Shown here: in pieces, positions 16,850-25,529 of the stretch
Layout of the letters: every line of letters begins with the position of its first letter
Numbering within the stretch: the stretch's first letter is position 1
From: Synechococcus lacustris
Lineage (GTDB): Bacteria > Cyanobacteriota > Cyanobacteriia > PCC-6307 > Cyanobiaceae
Direction: 5' to 3'
Length of the DNA stretch: 64,000 bases
Assembly (NCBI GenBank): GCA_903943975.1
Contig: CAJAQB010000019.1
Coordinates: 62,001 to 126,000 of the forward strand
The notes under the pieces: model-generated
What the model saw: only the letters and a program-made list of their open reading frames with translations
Databases searched by the model: none
Told to the model about the DNA's origin: nothing
Made by a program: the position numbers and the translations under genes

Positions 16850-18607
16850 TCAGGCGGTTTCCAATTTGCTAGTGGCCTGCTCGCGATCCCAGAGCCGGCG
16901 GTAGGCCCCCTCCTGGTCCAGCAGCTGGCGGTGCTTGCCCTGTTGCACGAGCCGACCGTTCTCCAGCACCAACACTCGATCACAGGCGGCGGCGGCCGAG
17001 AGCTGGTGGCTGATGAACAGCACCGTGCGCTGTTGATCCAGGGTGAGCGACTGCAGAATCGCCGCGGCGGTGCGGTTGTCCACGCTGGCGAGGGCGTCAT
17101 CCAGCACCAGGATCGGTGCCTTCACCAACAGGGCCCGGGCCAGGGCGGTGCGTTGGCGCTGGCCGCCGCTGAGGGTGATGCCCCGTTCCCCCACCAGGGT
17201 GTTGAAGCCCTCGGGGAAGGTGAGCACATCGGCCTCCAGCTGGGCCTGGCGGGTCACCCGTTCGACCTGCTGCTGGGGGGCTTCAGGGTCACCAAAACGC
17301 AGGTTTTCGGCCAGGGTGGCGGTGAATAGATAGCCCTCCTGGGGCACCAGGGCCAACTGGCTACGCAGGTCTTCCAGGCGCAGGTGGGTGATGTCTTGAC
17401 CGTCTACCCAGAGCTGACCTTCGGGCACCTCCACCATGCGCCCGATCGCCCGGGCCAGGCTGGTTTTGCCGCAGCCCACCGGCCCCACCACCGCCACCAA
17501 TTCGCCGGGCTTAATCGCAAAACTGACCCCGTCTAGGGCCAGCCGCTCACTGCCCTCGTAACGCACGCAGAGTCCCCTGGCCTCCAGGGCCCCGGAGGGT
17601 TTGTTGCTGGTTTGCAGGGGCTCCGGCTGGAGCGGATCTTCAATGCCAGGACGGCGGGACAGCAGTTCCTCCACCCTTTCAAGGCTCACCTGACCCGTTT
17701 GAAAACTACTGAGGGTGAACCCCAGCAGGGCCGTGGGAAACACCAGCCGTTCCACATAGAGGATCAGGGCAATTAGGCCGCCAAGGGTGAGGCTGCCCCG
17801 TTCCAGCTGGCCGCTGCCCAGGGCTAAAAGCACCAACAGGGAAAGGGAGCTGATCCCCTCCAGCAGCGGAAACAGGGTGCTGCGGGTGCGGGCCAGGCCG
17901 AGGGCCGCATCTCGATAGCGGCGGCTCAAGGCCGCGAAAGCGTTTTCTTCCGTGGGCTCCTGGCCATAGATCTTGATGGCACTGATGCCAGAGAGGTCCT
18001 CCTGGATCAGATCGCTGAGGGAGGCCAGATCCTTTTGTTGCTGCCGTTGCTGGGCCATCATTCGGCCGCCGGAGGCGCCCACCACCAGCAACATCAGCGG
18101 ATAGAGCACGATTGCCGCCACGCTGAGCAGCGGATCAATCGCCAGCATTGCCGGCAGGGTGAGGGCATAGGCCAGGGCCGTATTGGTGAGGCTGAGCACC
18201 GCAAAACCCAGCAGGCGCCGCACATTTTCCACATCACTGGTGGAGCGGCTGATCACTTCGCCACTGCCGGCGGTTTGCACCCAGCCCGGTTCCTGGCGCA
18301 GCAGGTGGTCAAAGATTCGCTGGCGCAGCAGCACCTCCACCTGGCGACCGGCCCCAAATACCAGCACCCGCGACCAGAGCCGCATGCCGGCCATCAGCGT
18401 GGCCAGCAGGGCCAGCCAGAGGGCCTGCTGCAGTAGTTGGGGCAGCGAAAAGCCCGGATGCAGGCTGTTGATCGTGTGCTGCACCAGCAGCGGCAGGCTG
18501 GTGCCCAGCAGGTTTACCACCAGCAGGGCAGCGGCCCCCTGCAGCAACTGGCGCCGTTGGGGCCGCAGGTGGCGAGCGATCAGGCCCAGCTTGAGTGGTG
18601 CGGCCAT
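16850..18607 (-). CDS. ABC exporter half-transporter, MdlA/MsbA-like
   Basis: 585 residues with fused membrane and ATPase domains. Six membrane helices span about 1-310; the nucleotide domain has Walker A GPVGCGKTS, signature LSGGQRQRTALARAL, Walker B ILVLDDALASVD and an H-loop ISHQL. The catalytic glutamate after Walker B is aspartate (LDDA), as in the MdlA/BmrC-type partner of heterodimeric exporters. No partner gene is adjacent, so it may pair with an unlinked half or work as a homodimer. Substrate unknown. ATG 18607 is chosen over an in-frame upstream codon because it starts the conserved region. Confidence 0.88.
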   Translation of the reverse strand: MAAPLKLGLIARHLRPQRRQLLQGAAALLVVNLLGTSLPLLVQHTINSLHPGFSLPQLLQQALWLALLATLMAGMRLWSRVLVFGAGRQVEVLLRQRIFDHLLRQEPGWVQTAGSGEVISRSTSDVENVRRLLGFAVLSLTNTALAYALTLPAMLAIDPLLSVAAIVLYPLMLLVVGASGGRMMAQQRQQQKDLASLSDLIQEDLSGISAIKIYGQEPTEENAFAALSRRYRDAALGLARTRSTLFPLLEGISSLSLLVLLALGSGQLERGSLTLGGLIALILYVERLVFPTALLGFTLSSFQTGQVSLERVEELLSRRPGIEDPLQPEPLQTSNKPSGALEARGLCVRYEGSERLALDGVSFAIKPGELVAVVGPVGCGKTSLARAIGRMVEVPEGQLWVDGQDITHLRLEDLRSQLALVPQEGYLFTATLAENLRFGDPEAPQQQVERVTRQAQLEADVLTFPEGFNTLVGERGITLSGGQRQRTALARALLVKAPILVLDDALASVDNRTAAAILQSLTLDQQRTVLFISHQLSAAAACDRVLVLENGRLVQQGKHRQLLDQEGAYRRLWDREQATSKLETA

Positions 18608-18663
18608 CGCCCCGGGGTCGTTGGCGACCAAACTACGGAGCCATCCCCACCCAATGCGAACAG

Positions 18664-18996
18664 ATGGCCCCCCCAGCTGAGTCCAGTGGCGAACAAACCC
18701 ACCCGCTCTATGGGCGCGACCGTTCGATTGTGGATGGCTTGCTGGCCGCCAGCGTGCCCAGCAATGACCAGTTGGTGGAGGCAGCTCGCCTTTGGATCCG
18801 CTACGACGGCTTTCCCGGCGCCGTTGATGTGCAGAGGGACCTGGAGAAATTGTTGCGGCTCTGGGGGTTGAGCCGAGAGGAGCTGAATGGCCGCTGTCGG
18901 GAGCTGTGGGCGGCTGGCTTTCGGCCAGGCCAGGGGGCCGGCCAGGCCACTGCCCAGGTGGGCAGCGGTTTCGACAGTGCCGACAGCGAAACTTGA
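18664..18996 (+). CDS. DUF3288 family protein
   Basis: 110 residues. The pattern HPLYGRDRSIVDGLLAA, then ARLWIRYDGFPGAVDVQRDLE and LLRLWGLSREEL matches the cyanobacterial DUF3288 family. No catalytic motif is visible and the function is unknown. I chose ATG at 18664. The trpD start follows after 3 bp, so the gene probably heads a transcript with trpD. Confidence 0.8.
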   Translation: MAPPAESSGEQTHPLYGRDRSIVDGLLAASVPSNDQLVEAARLWIRYDGFPGAVDVQRDLEKLLRLWGLSREELNGRCRELWAAGFRPGQGAGQATAQVGSGFDSADSET

Positions 18997-18999
18997 TAA

Positions 19000-20046
19000 A
19001 TGAGCCCAGCCCCCCCCACCCCCTGGCCCGAGCTGCTGGAGCGCATCCTCGAGGGGGGGCTGCTGGCGGAGGCGGAGGCCAGCGCCCTGATGCAGGCCTG
19101 GCTCAGCGAGCAGCTTTCAGCGGTGCAAACCGGTGCCTTTTTAGCCGCCCTGCGCAGCCGCGACCCCAACCCCGAGGAGTTGGCGGCCATGGCCCAGGTG
19201 TTGCGCCAGGCGGCGCCCCTGCCCTGCCCGCGGCCCCGGCTACCGCTGGTGGATAGCTGTGGCACCGGCGGGGATGGGGCCAACAGTTTCAACATCTCCA
19301 CGGCGGTGGCCTTCACGGCGGCGGCCTGTGGGGCGGTGGTGGCAAAGCACGGCAACCGCAGTGCCAGCGGTCGGGTGGGTTCAGCTGATGTGTTGGAGGG
19401 TCTGGGCTTACGGCTGCAGGCTCCGCTCGAACAGGTGGTGGCGGCCCTGGAAACCGTGGGGGTCAGCTTTCTGTTTGCCCCCGGCTGGCATCCGGCCCTG
19501 GCCGGTTTGGCGCCGCTGCGCCGCAGCCTTGGCATCCGCACGGTGTTCAACCTGTTGGGGCCGCTGGTGAATCCGCTCAGCCCCGAATACCAGGTGTTGG
19601 GGGTGGCTCGGCAAAATTTGCTCAGCCCCATGGCCGGCGCCCTGCAACGGCTCGGCCTGGAACGGGCCGTGGTGGTGTACGGCTATGGCGGCCTCGATGA
19701 GGCCAGCCTGGGGGGCCCAAATCAATTGCTGCTGCTTGAGCACGGCGATCTGCGGGCCGAGCAGTTAAATCCCAGCGAACTAGGGCTTACCCCAGCCCCC
19801 CTGGAGGCCCTGGCCGGCGGCGACCTCCAGTGCAACCAGGAGATCCTGGCGGCGGTGTTGGCCGGGGGGGGCAGCGAGCCCCAGCGCCAGGTGGTGGCCC
19901 TCAATAGCGCCCTGGTGCTCTGGAGTGCCGGCAAGGTTTCCGATTGGGCGGAGGGGCTGGAGGCCTCCCTGGCGGCCCTGGCATCAGGGGAGCCCTGGCG
20001 CCGGCTGCAGGCGCTCAGCCGGGCCTTGGCCGCTGCTGAGGGATGA
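19000..20046 (+). CDS. trpD: anthranilate phosphoribosyltransferase
   Basis: Second step of tryptophan synthesis: transfers phosphoribose from PRPP to anthranilate. The 348-residue protein shows the glycine-rich [21 protein letters not shown] loop, [18 protein letters not shown] for Mg-PRPP binding, and [10 protein letters not shown] later in the chain. There is no fused glutamine amidotransferase domain. carA starts 22 bp after the stop. Confidence 0.96.
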   Translation: MSPAPPTPWPELLERILEGGLLAEAEASALMQAWLSEQLSAVQTGAFLAALRSRDPNPEELAAMAQVLRQAAPLPCPRPRLPLVDSCGTGGDGANSFNISTAVAFTAAACGAVVAKHGNRSASGRVGSADVLEGLGLRLQAPLEQVVAALETVGVSFLFAPGWHPALAGLAPLRRSLGIRTVFNLLGPLVNPLSPEYQVLGVARQNLLSPMAGALQRLGLERAVVVYGYGGLDEASLGGPNQLLLLEHGDLRAEQLNPSELGLTPAPLEALAGGDLQCNQEILAAVLAGGGSEPQRQVVALNSALVLWSAGKVSDWAEGLEASLAALASGEPWRRLQALSRALAAAEG

Positions 20047-20068
20047 TCTGATCACGATCGTTGAGCCT

Positions 20069-21220
20069 ATGGACGCCTTGCTCGTGCTCGCTGATGGCAC
20101 CGTGCTGCGGGGCCGTGGTTTTGGGGCCCGGGGCACGGTGCTGGGGGAAGTGGTTTTCAACACCGGCATGACCGGCTACCAGGAGGTGATCACCGACCCC
20201 AGCTACACGGGGCAGCTGGTTACCTTCACCTACCCCGAACTGGGGAACACCGGCGCCAATGACCAAGACCTCGAGGCAAACGAACCAGCGGTCAAGGCTG
20301 TTATCACCCGGGAACTTTCCCCCTTAGCCAGCAACTGGCGTTCCGAGGGATCCCTAGAGGATTGGCTAGGGCAGCACGGGGTGGTGGGCCTGGCGGGGGT
20401 AGACACCCGTGCCCTGGTGCGCCATCTGCGGGAGGGGGGGGCGATCAACGGTGCCGTGAGTAGCGATGGCAGCTCCGCCGCTGAACTGCTCCAACAGGTG
20501 CGTTCCGCCCCTTCAATGCAGGGGCTCAACCTGGCGGAGCAGGTGTCCACCAAGGTCGCCTACCCCTGGAATCAAGTGAGCGTCGCCAGTTTTGACCAAC
20601 GGCTGCAGACGATTCCCGCCCAGCCTTACCGGGTGGTGGCGATTGATTTCGGCATCAAGCGGGCAATTCTGGAGCGGCTCAGTGCCCATGGCTGTGCCCT
20701 CACCGTGCTGCCCGCCAACAGCAGCCTGGAGCAGGTGCTAGCCCTTAAGCCGGAGGGGGTGTTCCTTTCCAATGGCCCCGGGGACCCGGCGGCGGTGGCC
20801 GCTGGCATCAGTTTGGCCAAAGGGCTGCTGCAGCAGAGGGATCTACCGCTGTTTGGCATCTGCCTAGGCCATCAGATCATCGGTTTAGCCCTGGGGGGCA
20901 GCACCTTCAAGTTGGGCTATGGCCACCGGGGGCTAAACCACCCCTGTGGCGGTGAGGGCCTGGTGGAAATCACCAGCCAGAACCATGGTTTTGCCCTGGA
21001 GGCCAGCAGCCTCGACAGCGCCCGGGTACGGATCACCCACCACAACCTCAACGACGGCACCGTGGCGGCCCTGGAGCTACGGGATCAGCCGGTAATTGGG
21101 GTGCAGTACCACCCGGAGGCCTCGCCCGGCCCCCACGATGCAGACCACCATTTCGGCAGATTTGTGGCATTGATGGCCGCCCGGCGCAGCATGGCCGCCA
21201 GCCCGACTGCCCACGGATAA
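20069..21220 (+). CDS. carA: carbamoyl-phosphate synthase small (glutaminase) subunit
   Basis: Hydrolyses glutamine and channels ammonia to CarB for carbamoyl phosphate, feeding pyrimidine and arginine synthesis. The 383-residue protein begins with [20 protein letters not shown] and contains [16 protein letters not shown], the nucleophile FGICLGHQ, and [11 protein letters not shown] with the catalytic His/Glu. carB is not in the window. I chose ATG at 20069; the longer open frame overlaps trpD. Confidence 0.96.
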   Translation: MDALLVLADGTVLRGRGFGARGTVLGEVVFNTGMTGYQEVITDPSYTGQLVTFTYPELGNTGANDQDLEANEPAVKAVITRELSPLASNWRSEGSLEDWLGQHGVVGLAGVDTRALVRHLREGGAINGAVSSDGSSAAELLQQVRSAPSMQGLNLAEQVSTKVAYPWNQVSVASFDQRLQTIPAQPYRVVAIDFGIKRAILERLSAHGCALTVLPANSSLEQVLALKPEGVFLSNGPGDPAAVAAGISLAKGLLQQRDLPLFGICLGHQIIGLALGGSTFKLGYGHRGLNHPCGGEGLVEITSQNHGFALEASSLDSARVRITHHNLNDGTVAALELRDQPVIGVQYHPEASPGPHDADHHFGRFVALMAARRSMAASPTAHG

Positions 21221-21223
21221 GAT

Positions 21224-21245
21224 TGGGCGCCCCCAAGGGGGCCCA
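21224..21245. other. GC-rich hairpin after carA
   Basis: GCCCCC and GGGGGC with flanking TGGG/CCCA form a strong stem-loop between the carA stop and the next gene. It lacks a T-run, so it may be a transcript-stabilising or attenuating stem rather than a classic terminator. It directly precedes the first possible TTG of the STAS gene, which argues that translation starts a little further on. Confidence 0.5.
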
Positions 21246-21644
21246 TTGCGCTTGAGGACTGGGGCCATCACCGAACTGCAGCGACTCACCGTCTCCCTCC
21301 GTGGTGGTTTTGAGCTTCAGGATCAGTGTCTGCTGTTCCATTTCACCGGTCAGCTGGATGCCTATTCCGAGCGTCAGTTCCGCGATTTCATCGCCGCCCA
21401 TCAGCCCGGCCCGAAACAGGCCAAGTTGCCCCTGGTGCTCGACCTGACCCACATTGACTTTCTGGACTCCTCCGGCCTTGGTGCCCTGGTGCAGATCGCC
21501 AAGCAATGCAACGACAGCAAGCAGCGTTTCCTGGTGGTTGGCAACAGCCGCGTGGTGCAAACGGTCAAGTTGGTGCGCTTGGAAAGCTTCCTGAACCTCC
21601 AACCTGATTTGGCCACGGCCCTTGGTTCCCTTGCTACTGCCTGA
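21246..21644 (+). CDS. STAS-domain anti-sigma factor antagonist
   Basis: A SpoIIAA/RsbV-like protein of up to 132 residues. The core LQRLTVSLRGGFELQDQCLLFHFTGQLDAYS leads to LVLDLTHIDFLDSSGLGALV, with the SSG serine at the site phosphorylated in SpoIIAA. Such proteins bind anti-sigma kinases in partner switching; a kinase of that type is encoded at 43289. The start is uncertain: only TTG codons (21246, 21252) precede the conserved part. The stop codon lies inside the first copy of an 18-bp repeat and overlaps the next gene. Confidence 0.85.
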   Translation: MRLRTGAITELQRLTVSLRGGFELQDQCLLFHFTGQLDAYSERQFRDFIAAHQPGPKQAKLPLVLDLTHIDFLDSSGLGALVQIAKQCNDSKQRFLVVGNSRVVQTVKLVRLESFLNLQPDLATALGSLATA

Positions 21645-22056
21645 GCAAACGGGCCTGCCTGAGCAAACGGGCCTGCCTCAGCAAACGGGACTTCCAGGCC
21701 CGGCGCAACTGGCCTGGCTGGGGGATGCGGTTTGGGAACTGCACCAACGGCTGCGGCTGGTGAAAGTACCCGCCACCCCCCAGTGGTTACACAAGGCTGG
21801 GGTGGCCCAGGTGCGGGCTGAAGCCCAGAGCCAAGCCCTGGCCCGGCTGGAGCCTGGCCTCACGGAGGAGGAACAGCAATGGGTGCGCCGGGGCCGTAAT
21901 GCGGCCGGTCGCGGGCCGAGGCGGGGGGATCCCGCCACTTACGGAAGGGCCACGGGATTTGAGACAATGGTTGGCTGGCTCTATCTGTGCAATCCGGAGC
22001 GACTCCAAGAGTTGCTCAGCTGTCTGGACGGTGATCCCGCCGACGGCCCGGTGTGA
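21622..22056 (+). CDS. mrnC: Mini-ribonuclease III
   Basis: A ribonuclease III-like enzyme without a dsRNA-binding domain, which matures 23S rRNA or other structured RNA in bacteria where it was studied. The 144-residue protein has LAWLGDAVWELHQR, the RNase III-like catalytic start, and RRGRNAAGRGPRRGDPATYGRATGFETMVGWLYL, which includes the second catalytic acid in the GFE(T)...GWLYL helix. The N-terminus is extended by three LP(E/Q)QTG repeats. The start is TTG (21622 or 21631), overlapping the STAS gene, so translation is probably coupled. Confidence 0.85.
   Translation: MVPLLLPEQTGLPEQTGLPQQTGLPGPAQLAWLGDAVWELHQRLRLVKVPATPQWLHKAGVAQVRAEAQSQALARLEPGLTEEEQQWVRRGRNAAGRGPRRGDPATYGRATGFETMVGWLYLCNPERLQELLSCLDGDPADGPV
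21637..21690. repeat. 18-bp tandem triplication at the STAS/Mini-III junction
   Basis: CTGCCTGAGCAAACGGGC is present twice exactly (21637-21654, 21655-21672) and a third time with two changes (21673-21690). The unit is a multiple of three, so in the Mini-III frame it encodes a repeated L-P-(E/Q)-Q-T-G hexapeptide. The TGA that ends the STAS gene is part of the first copy. Confidence 0.92.
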
Positions 22057-22092
22057 ATGTGTTTGAGCCTGGTTCCCTCTGTTGGCTACACC

Positions 22093-23655
22093 ATGGCTTC
22101 CCGATTTGATCAACCCCGAGAGCCTGGTGCCCGCGGCGACCGCTCCCGTCGCCCCTTCAGCCGACCGGATGGCCCCTCGCGGGCCCCAGCCCGGCGTGCC
22201 GGTGTAGATCGCTTTGATCGCAAGGAACGTTCCTACCGGCCGGATCGCCCTGATCGCATTGACCGCCCTGACCGTGCCGAGCGTGGGGACCGCCCCGAGC
22301 GTGGCGATCGGCCCGAGCGGAGTGATCGGCCTGACCGCTATGACCGTGGTCCCCGCTTTGAACGCCCCGACAGCGGCGAGCGGCCTGAGCGCAGCCCCCG
22401 CTTCAACCGCTTTGGCAGTCGCCCTGAGGGTCGCCCAGACAGTCGCCCGGAGCGGCGGCCAGAGCGGCGCCCTGAGGGCCGTCCCGAGGGGCGCTATGGC
22501 GAGCGCCGCTTTGAGCCCCGCGGCCAGTCTGGTCGCCCGGAACGGCGGTTTGATGGCCGCCCGGATCGTTTCCCGCGGCCTGAAGCCGGCCCCCGGTTTG
22601 GCCGCCCCGATCGCAGTCCCGAGCGCAGCCCCGATGAATTAGTTCCCAGCTCCGATTCCCAGGGCAGCCCTGAGGTGGATGACCTGATTTGGGGTCGCCA
22701 CACCGCCCTGGCGGTGCTCGACAGCGGCCGACCGATCCACCGGATCTGGTGCACCCCGGAAATGCGCTTCAGCAGCCGTTTCCTGCAGCTGCTGCGGGAG
22801 GCCAAGGGCTCGGGGGTGTTGGTGGAGGAAGTTACCTGGGCCCGGCTCGCCCAACTCAGTGGCGGGGCTGTGCACCAGGGCATCGTGCTGCAAACCGCTG
22901 CGGCCGAAACCCTTGATCTCGCCACCCTGATGGAGGGCTGTAAACAGCTGGGTGAAGCCCCGATCCTGATGGCGGTGGACGGGATTACGGACCCCCACAA
23001 CCTTGGGGCGATCGTGCGCAGTGCCGAGGCCCTTGGGGCCCATGGGCTCGTGCTGCCCCAGCGCCGTAATGCCGGGCTTACCGGCTCTGTGGCCAAGGTG
23101 GCTGCCGGCGCCCTCGAACATCTACCCGTGGCCAAGGTGGTGAACCTCAACAGGGCCTTGGAGAAGCTCAAGGAGGAGGGTTATCGCGTTGTTGGCTTGG
23201 CTGAAGAGGGCAATGTTTCCCTGCTGGAGGCAGACCTGGAGGGACCGCTGGTGGTGGTGACCGGCTCCGAAGGCAGCGGCCTTTCGATGCTCACCCGCCG
23301 CCACTGCGACCAACTGATTCGGATTCCCTTACGCGGCGTTACCCCCAGCCTCAACGCCTCCGTGGCCACGGCGATGCTCCTCTATGAGGTGGCCCGCCGC
23401 GGCTGGATGGCCACGATCAAGGGCCAGGAGCCAGCCCCCCGGATTCAACGGGTGAAGCTGAGCAACGCTCCCTCCCCAGAGCCCAGTTCAGAATTGGCGG
23501 CTGAGGATCCGCTTGCTGAAGCAGCTGTGGATGTAGGGGAGGCTTTCGAAGCAGTGGAGGCTTTCGATGCAGAGGATGCCTTCGATGCAAAGGAAGCAGC
23601 CGAGCCAGGGGAAGCAGTGGAGCCAGACGATTTCGGTCCGGACATCCGGCTTTAA
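22093..23655 (+). CDS. rlmB: RlmB/TrmH-family 2'-O-ribose methyltransferase with Arg-rich N-terminal extension
   Basis: 520 residues. The last two-thirds hold a SpoU methyltransferase: an N-terminal substrate-binding part starting LIWGRHTALAVLDSG, then the knot motifs ITDPHNLGAIVRSAEALGA, VTGSEGSGLS and IPLRGVTPSLNASVA. RlmB methylates 23S rRNA; this precise target is inferred. Residues 1-190 are a low-complexity extension of RPDR/RPER/GDR-type repeats, strongly basic, and the C-terminal 50 residues are acidic (EAVEAFDAEDAFDAKEAAE). Both tails are probably disordered. ATG at 22057 (touching the Mini-III stop) is an alternative start. Confidence 0.85.
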   Translation: MASRFDQPREPGARGDRSRRPFSRPDGPSRAPARRAGVDRFDRKERSYRPDRPDRIDRPDRAERGDRPERGDRPERSDRPDRYDRGPRFERPDSGERPERSPRFNRFGSRPEGRPDSRPERRPERRPEGRPEGRYGERRFEPRGQSGRPERRFDGRPDRFPRPEAGPRFGRPDRSPERSPDELVPSSDSQGSPEVDDLIWGRHTALAVLDSGRPIHRIWCTPEMRFSSRFLQLLREAKGSGVLVEEVTWARLAQLSGGAVHQGIVLQTAAAETLDLATLMEGCKQLGEAPILMAVDGITDPHNLGAIVRSAEALGAHGLVLPQRRNAGLTGSVAKVAAGALEHLPVAKVVNLNRALEKLKEEGYRVVGLAEEGNVSLLEADLEGPLVVVTGSEGSGLSMLTRRHCDQLIRIPLRGVTPSLNASVATAMLLYEVARRGWMATIKGQEPAPRIQRVKLSNAPSPEPSSELAAEDPLAEAAVDVGEAFEAVEAFDAEDAFDAKEAAEPGEAVEPDDFGPDIRL

Positions 23656-23706
23656 GCACCGAAAACGGCCGCGATTCGGCACAATGGCTCTGCTTGTTTC
23701 TGCTCC

Positions 23707-23952
23707 ATGGGTGTCTTTTCCGCGCCATTCCGCGCCACTGCCAATGTTCTGGGGTTGGCGTGGTGGGCGCGGATAGACACCCGTCAGCCGGATGTGACCT
23801 ATTGGTTTGGTCCGTACCTGCGTCGCGAAAGCCTCGAAGCGGAACTCCCCGGTTTTCTTTCCGACCTGCGCAGCGAAGCGCCGGCGGTGCTGGAACACGA
23901 GCTGCTGCGCACCCGCCGCAGCGAGCCCTTCACCGTTGAGCACCAGGGCTGA
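23707..23952 (+). CDS. DUF1816 domain protein
   Basis: 81 residues. WWARIDTRQPDVTYWFGPYLRRESLEAELPGFLSDL matches the short cyanobacterial DUF1816 domain (W-A-x-I-x-T, then Y-x-F-G-P-F/Y). The domain also occurs attached to phycobilisome-related proteins, but no function is established here. It stands between rlmB and gatA in the plus-strand run with gaps of about 50 bp. Confidence 0.82.
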   Translation: MGVFSAPFRATANVLGLAWWARIDTRQPDVTYWFGPYLRRESLEAELPGFLSDLRSEAPAVLEHELLRTRRSEPFTVEHQG

Positions 23953-24000
23953 GCCTGGGGGGCCGCGCTGATAGCGTCGCCCCAAGATCTTGGGAGCCTG

Positions 24001-25458
24001 ATGGCGATCAGCGCTTGGTTAACGGCCCTTAAACAGGGGGATGCTTCCGCTCAGTCGCAAACGGAGGCCAGCCTTGCTCGCATTGCCGCCACCGAACCTG
24101 AGCTGAACGCTTTTGTGCGGGTCACCCCCGAGCGGGCTCTGGCTGATGCCGCCCGCGTGGATGCCGATCTGGCGGCGGGTAAACCCCTGGGCCCCCTGGC
24201 GGGGGTGCCGGTGGCGATCAAAGACAACCTCTGCACTAAGGGGATCACCACCACCTGTTCGAGCCGGATGCTCGAACACTTTGTGCCCCCCTACGAATCC
24301 ACCGTCACCCAGCGGCTTTGGGACGCTGGGGCCGTGCTCGTGGGTAAAACGAACCTCGATGAGTTCGCCATGGGGAGCTCCACGGAGACCTCTGCCTTTG
24401 GCACCAGCCGTAATCCCTGGGATCCCAGCCGGGTGCCCGGCGGCAGTTCCGGCGGCAGTGCCGCTGCCGTCGCCTCTGGCCAGTGCCTGGTGGCCCTTGG
24501 TTCTGATACGGGTGGCTCGATTCGGCAACCCGCCAGTTTCTGTGGGGTGGTGGGGCTCAAGCCCACCTATGGCCGCGTTAGCCGTTGGGGCCTGGTGGCC
24601 TTTGCCAGTTCCCTAGACCAGGTGGGGCCCTTCAGCCGCACAGTGGCGGATTCGGCAGCGGTGCTGCAGGTAATCGCCGGCCATGACCCCCGCGATGCCA
24701 CCAGCCTGGATGTGCCAGTGCCCAACTACCTGGCTGGGCTGGAGCAGCCGATCAAGGGCCTGCGGGTGGGGATCCTCAAGGAGGCCTTCGCTGAGGGCCT
24801 TAACCCTGAGGTGAAGGCCTCGGTGGAGGCGGCGGCAAAGCTGCTGGAGGGGTTGGGCTGCGAACTCGTAGAGGTGAGCTGTCCCCAGTTCAAGGCTGGC
24901 ATCGCCACCTACTACGTGATTGCCCCCTCGGAGGCCTCCGCCAACCTGGCCCGCTACGACGGCGTTAAATATGGCCACCGCAGTGACGAGGCCGAGAGCC
25001 TCAGCACGATGACTGCCCTAAGCCGCGCCGAGGGCTTTGGCCCTGAGGTGCAGCGCCGCATCCTGATCGGCACCTATGCCCTATCTGCCGGTTATGTGGA
25101 GGCGTTCTATAAAAAAGCCCAGCAGGTGCGCACCTTGATAAGGCGCGAATTCGAGCGGGCCTTTGACCAGGTGGATGTGTTGCTCACGCCCACGGCCCCC
25201 AGCACCGCTTTCCACCACGGGGACCATGCCAACGATCCCCTGGCCATGTACCTGGCCGATTTGCTCACGATTCCCGCCAACCTGGCGGGGCTGCCGGCTA
25301 TCAGCGTGCCCTGCGGTTTCGATAGCCAGGGTTTACCGATTGGTTTGCAGTTGATGGCCCCAGTGCTGGAGGAGGAACGGCTGCTGCGGGTGGCCCACCA
25401 ATACGAACGGGCCGCCCAGGTGATGGAGCGGCGACCCCTGGCACCCCTGGCGGTATGA
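24001..25458 (+). CDS. gatA: glutamyl-tRNA(Gln)/aspartyl-tRNA(Asn) amidotransferase subunit A
   Basis: Amidase subunit of GatCAB, which converts Glu-tRNA(Gln) to Gln-tRNA(Gln) in organisms without glutaminyl-tRNA synthetase. The 485-residue protein has the Ser-cisSer-Lys triad: lysine in VAIKDNL, the cis-serine and nucleophile in [12 protein letters not shown] and [29 protein letters not shown] follows. It is full length; gatB and gatC are not in the window. A 34-bp palindrome separates it from dnaE. Confidence 0.96.
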   Translation: MAISAWLTALKQGDASAQSQTEASLARIAATEPELNAFVRVTPERALADAARVDADLAAGKPLGPLAGVPVAIKDNLCTKGITTTCSSRMLEHFVPPYESTVTQRLWDAGAVLVGKTNLDEFAMGSSTETSAFGTSRNPWDPSRVPGGSSGGSAAAVASGQCLVALGSDTGGSIRQPASFCGVVGLKPTYGRVSRWGLVAFASSLDQVGPFSRTVADSAAVLQVIAGHDPRDATSLDVPVPNYLAGLEQPIKGLRVGILKEAFAEGLNPEVKASVEAAAKLLEGLGCELVEVSCPQFKAGIATYYVIAPSEASANLARYDGVKYGHRSDEAESLSTMTALSRAEGFGPEVQRRILIGTYALSAGYVEAFYKKAQQVRTLIRREFERAFDQVDVLLTPTAPSTAFHHGDHANDPLAMYLADLLTIPANLAGLPAISVPCGFDSQGLPIGLQLMAPVLEEERLLRVAHQYERAAQVMERRPLAPLAV

Positions 25459-25470
25459 GCTAGTGGTTTG

Positions 25471-25504
25471 ACTCTAGCCACACCAGATCTGGTGTGGCTA
25501 GAGT
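25471..25504. promoter_or_regulatory. 34-bp perfect palindrome between gatA and dnaE
   Basis: The two 17-bp halves (first half ACTCTAGCCACACCAGA) are exact reverse complements with no spacer, centred on AGATCT. The inner 12-mer CACCAGATCTGG recurs once more at 25509-25520, beyond the palindrome. There is no T-tract, so it could be a large operator, a gatA 3' stem, or a cruciform. It lies 12 bp after the gatA stop and 25 bp before the preferred dnaE start; an earlier possible GTG start (25494) would lie inside it. Confidence 0.9.
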
Positions 25505-25529
25505 GGCTCACCAGATCTGGGCCGAACCC

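Noticed and set aside
22494-23171. 225-residue open frame antisense to rlmB
   Set aside because: It mirrors the repeat-rich rlmB extension, has a compositionally biased product and no recognisable domain; it is a shadow of a confident gene.
25471-25504. intrinsic terminator of gatA
   Set aside because: The stem is perfect but no T-run follows, and the palindrome is much longer than needed.
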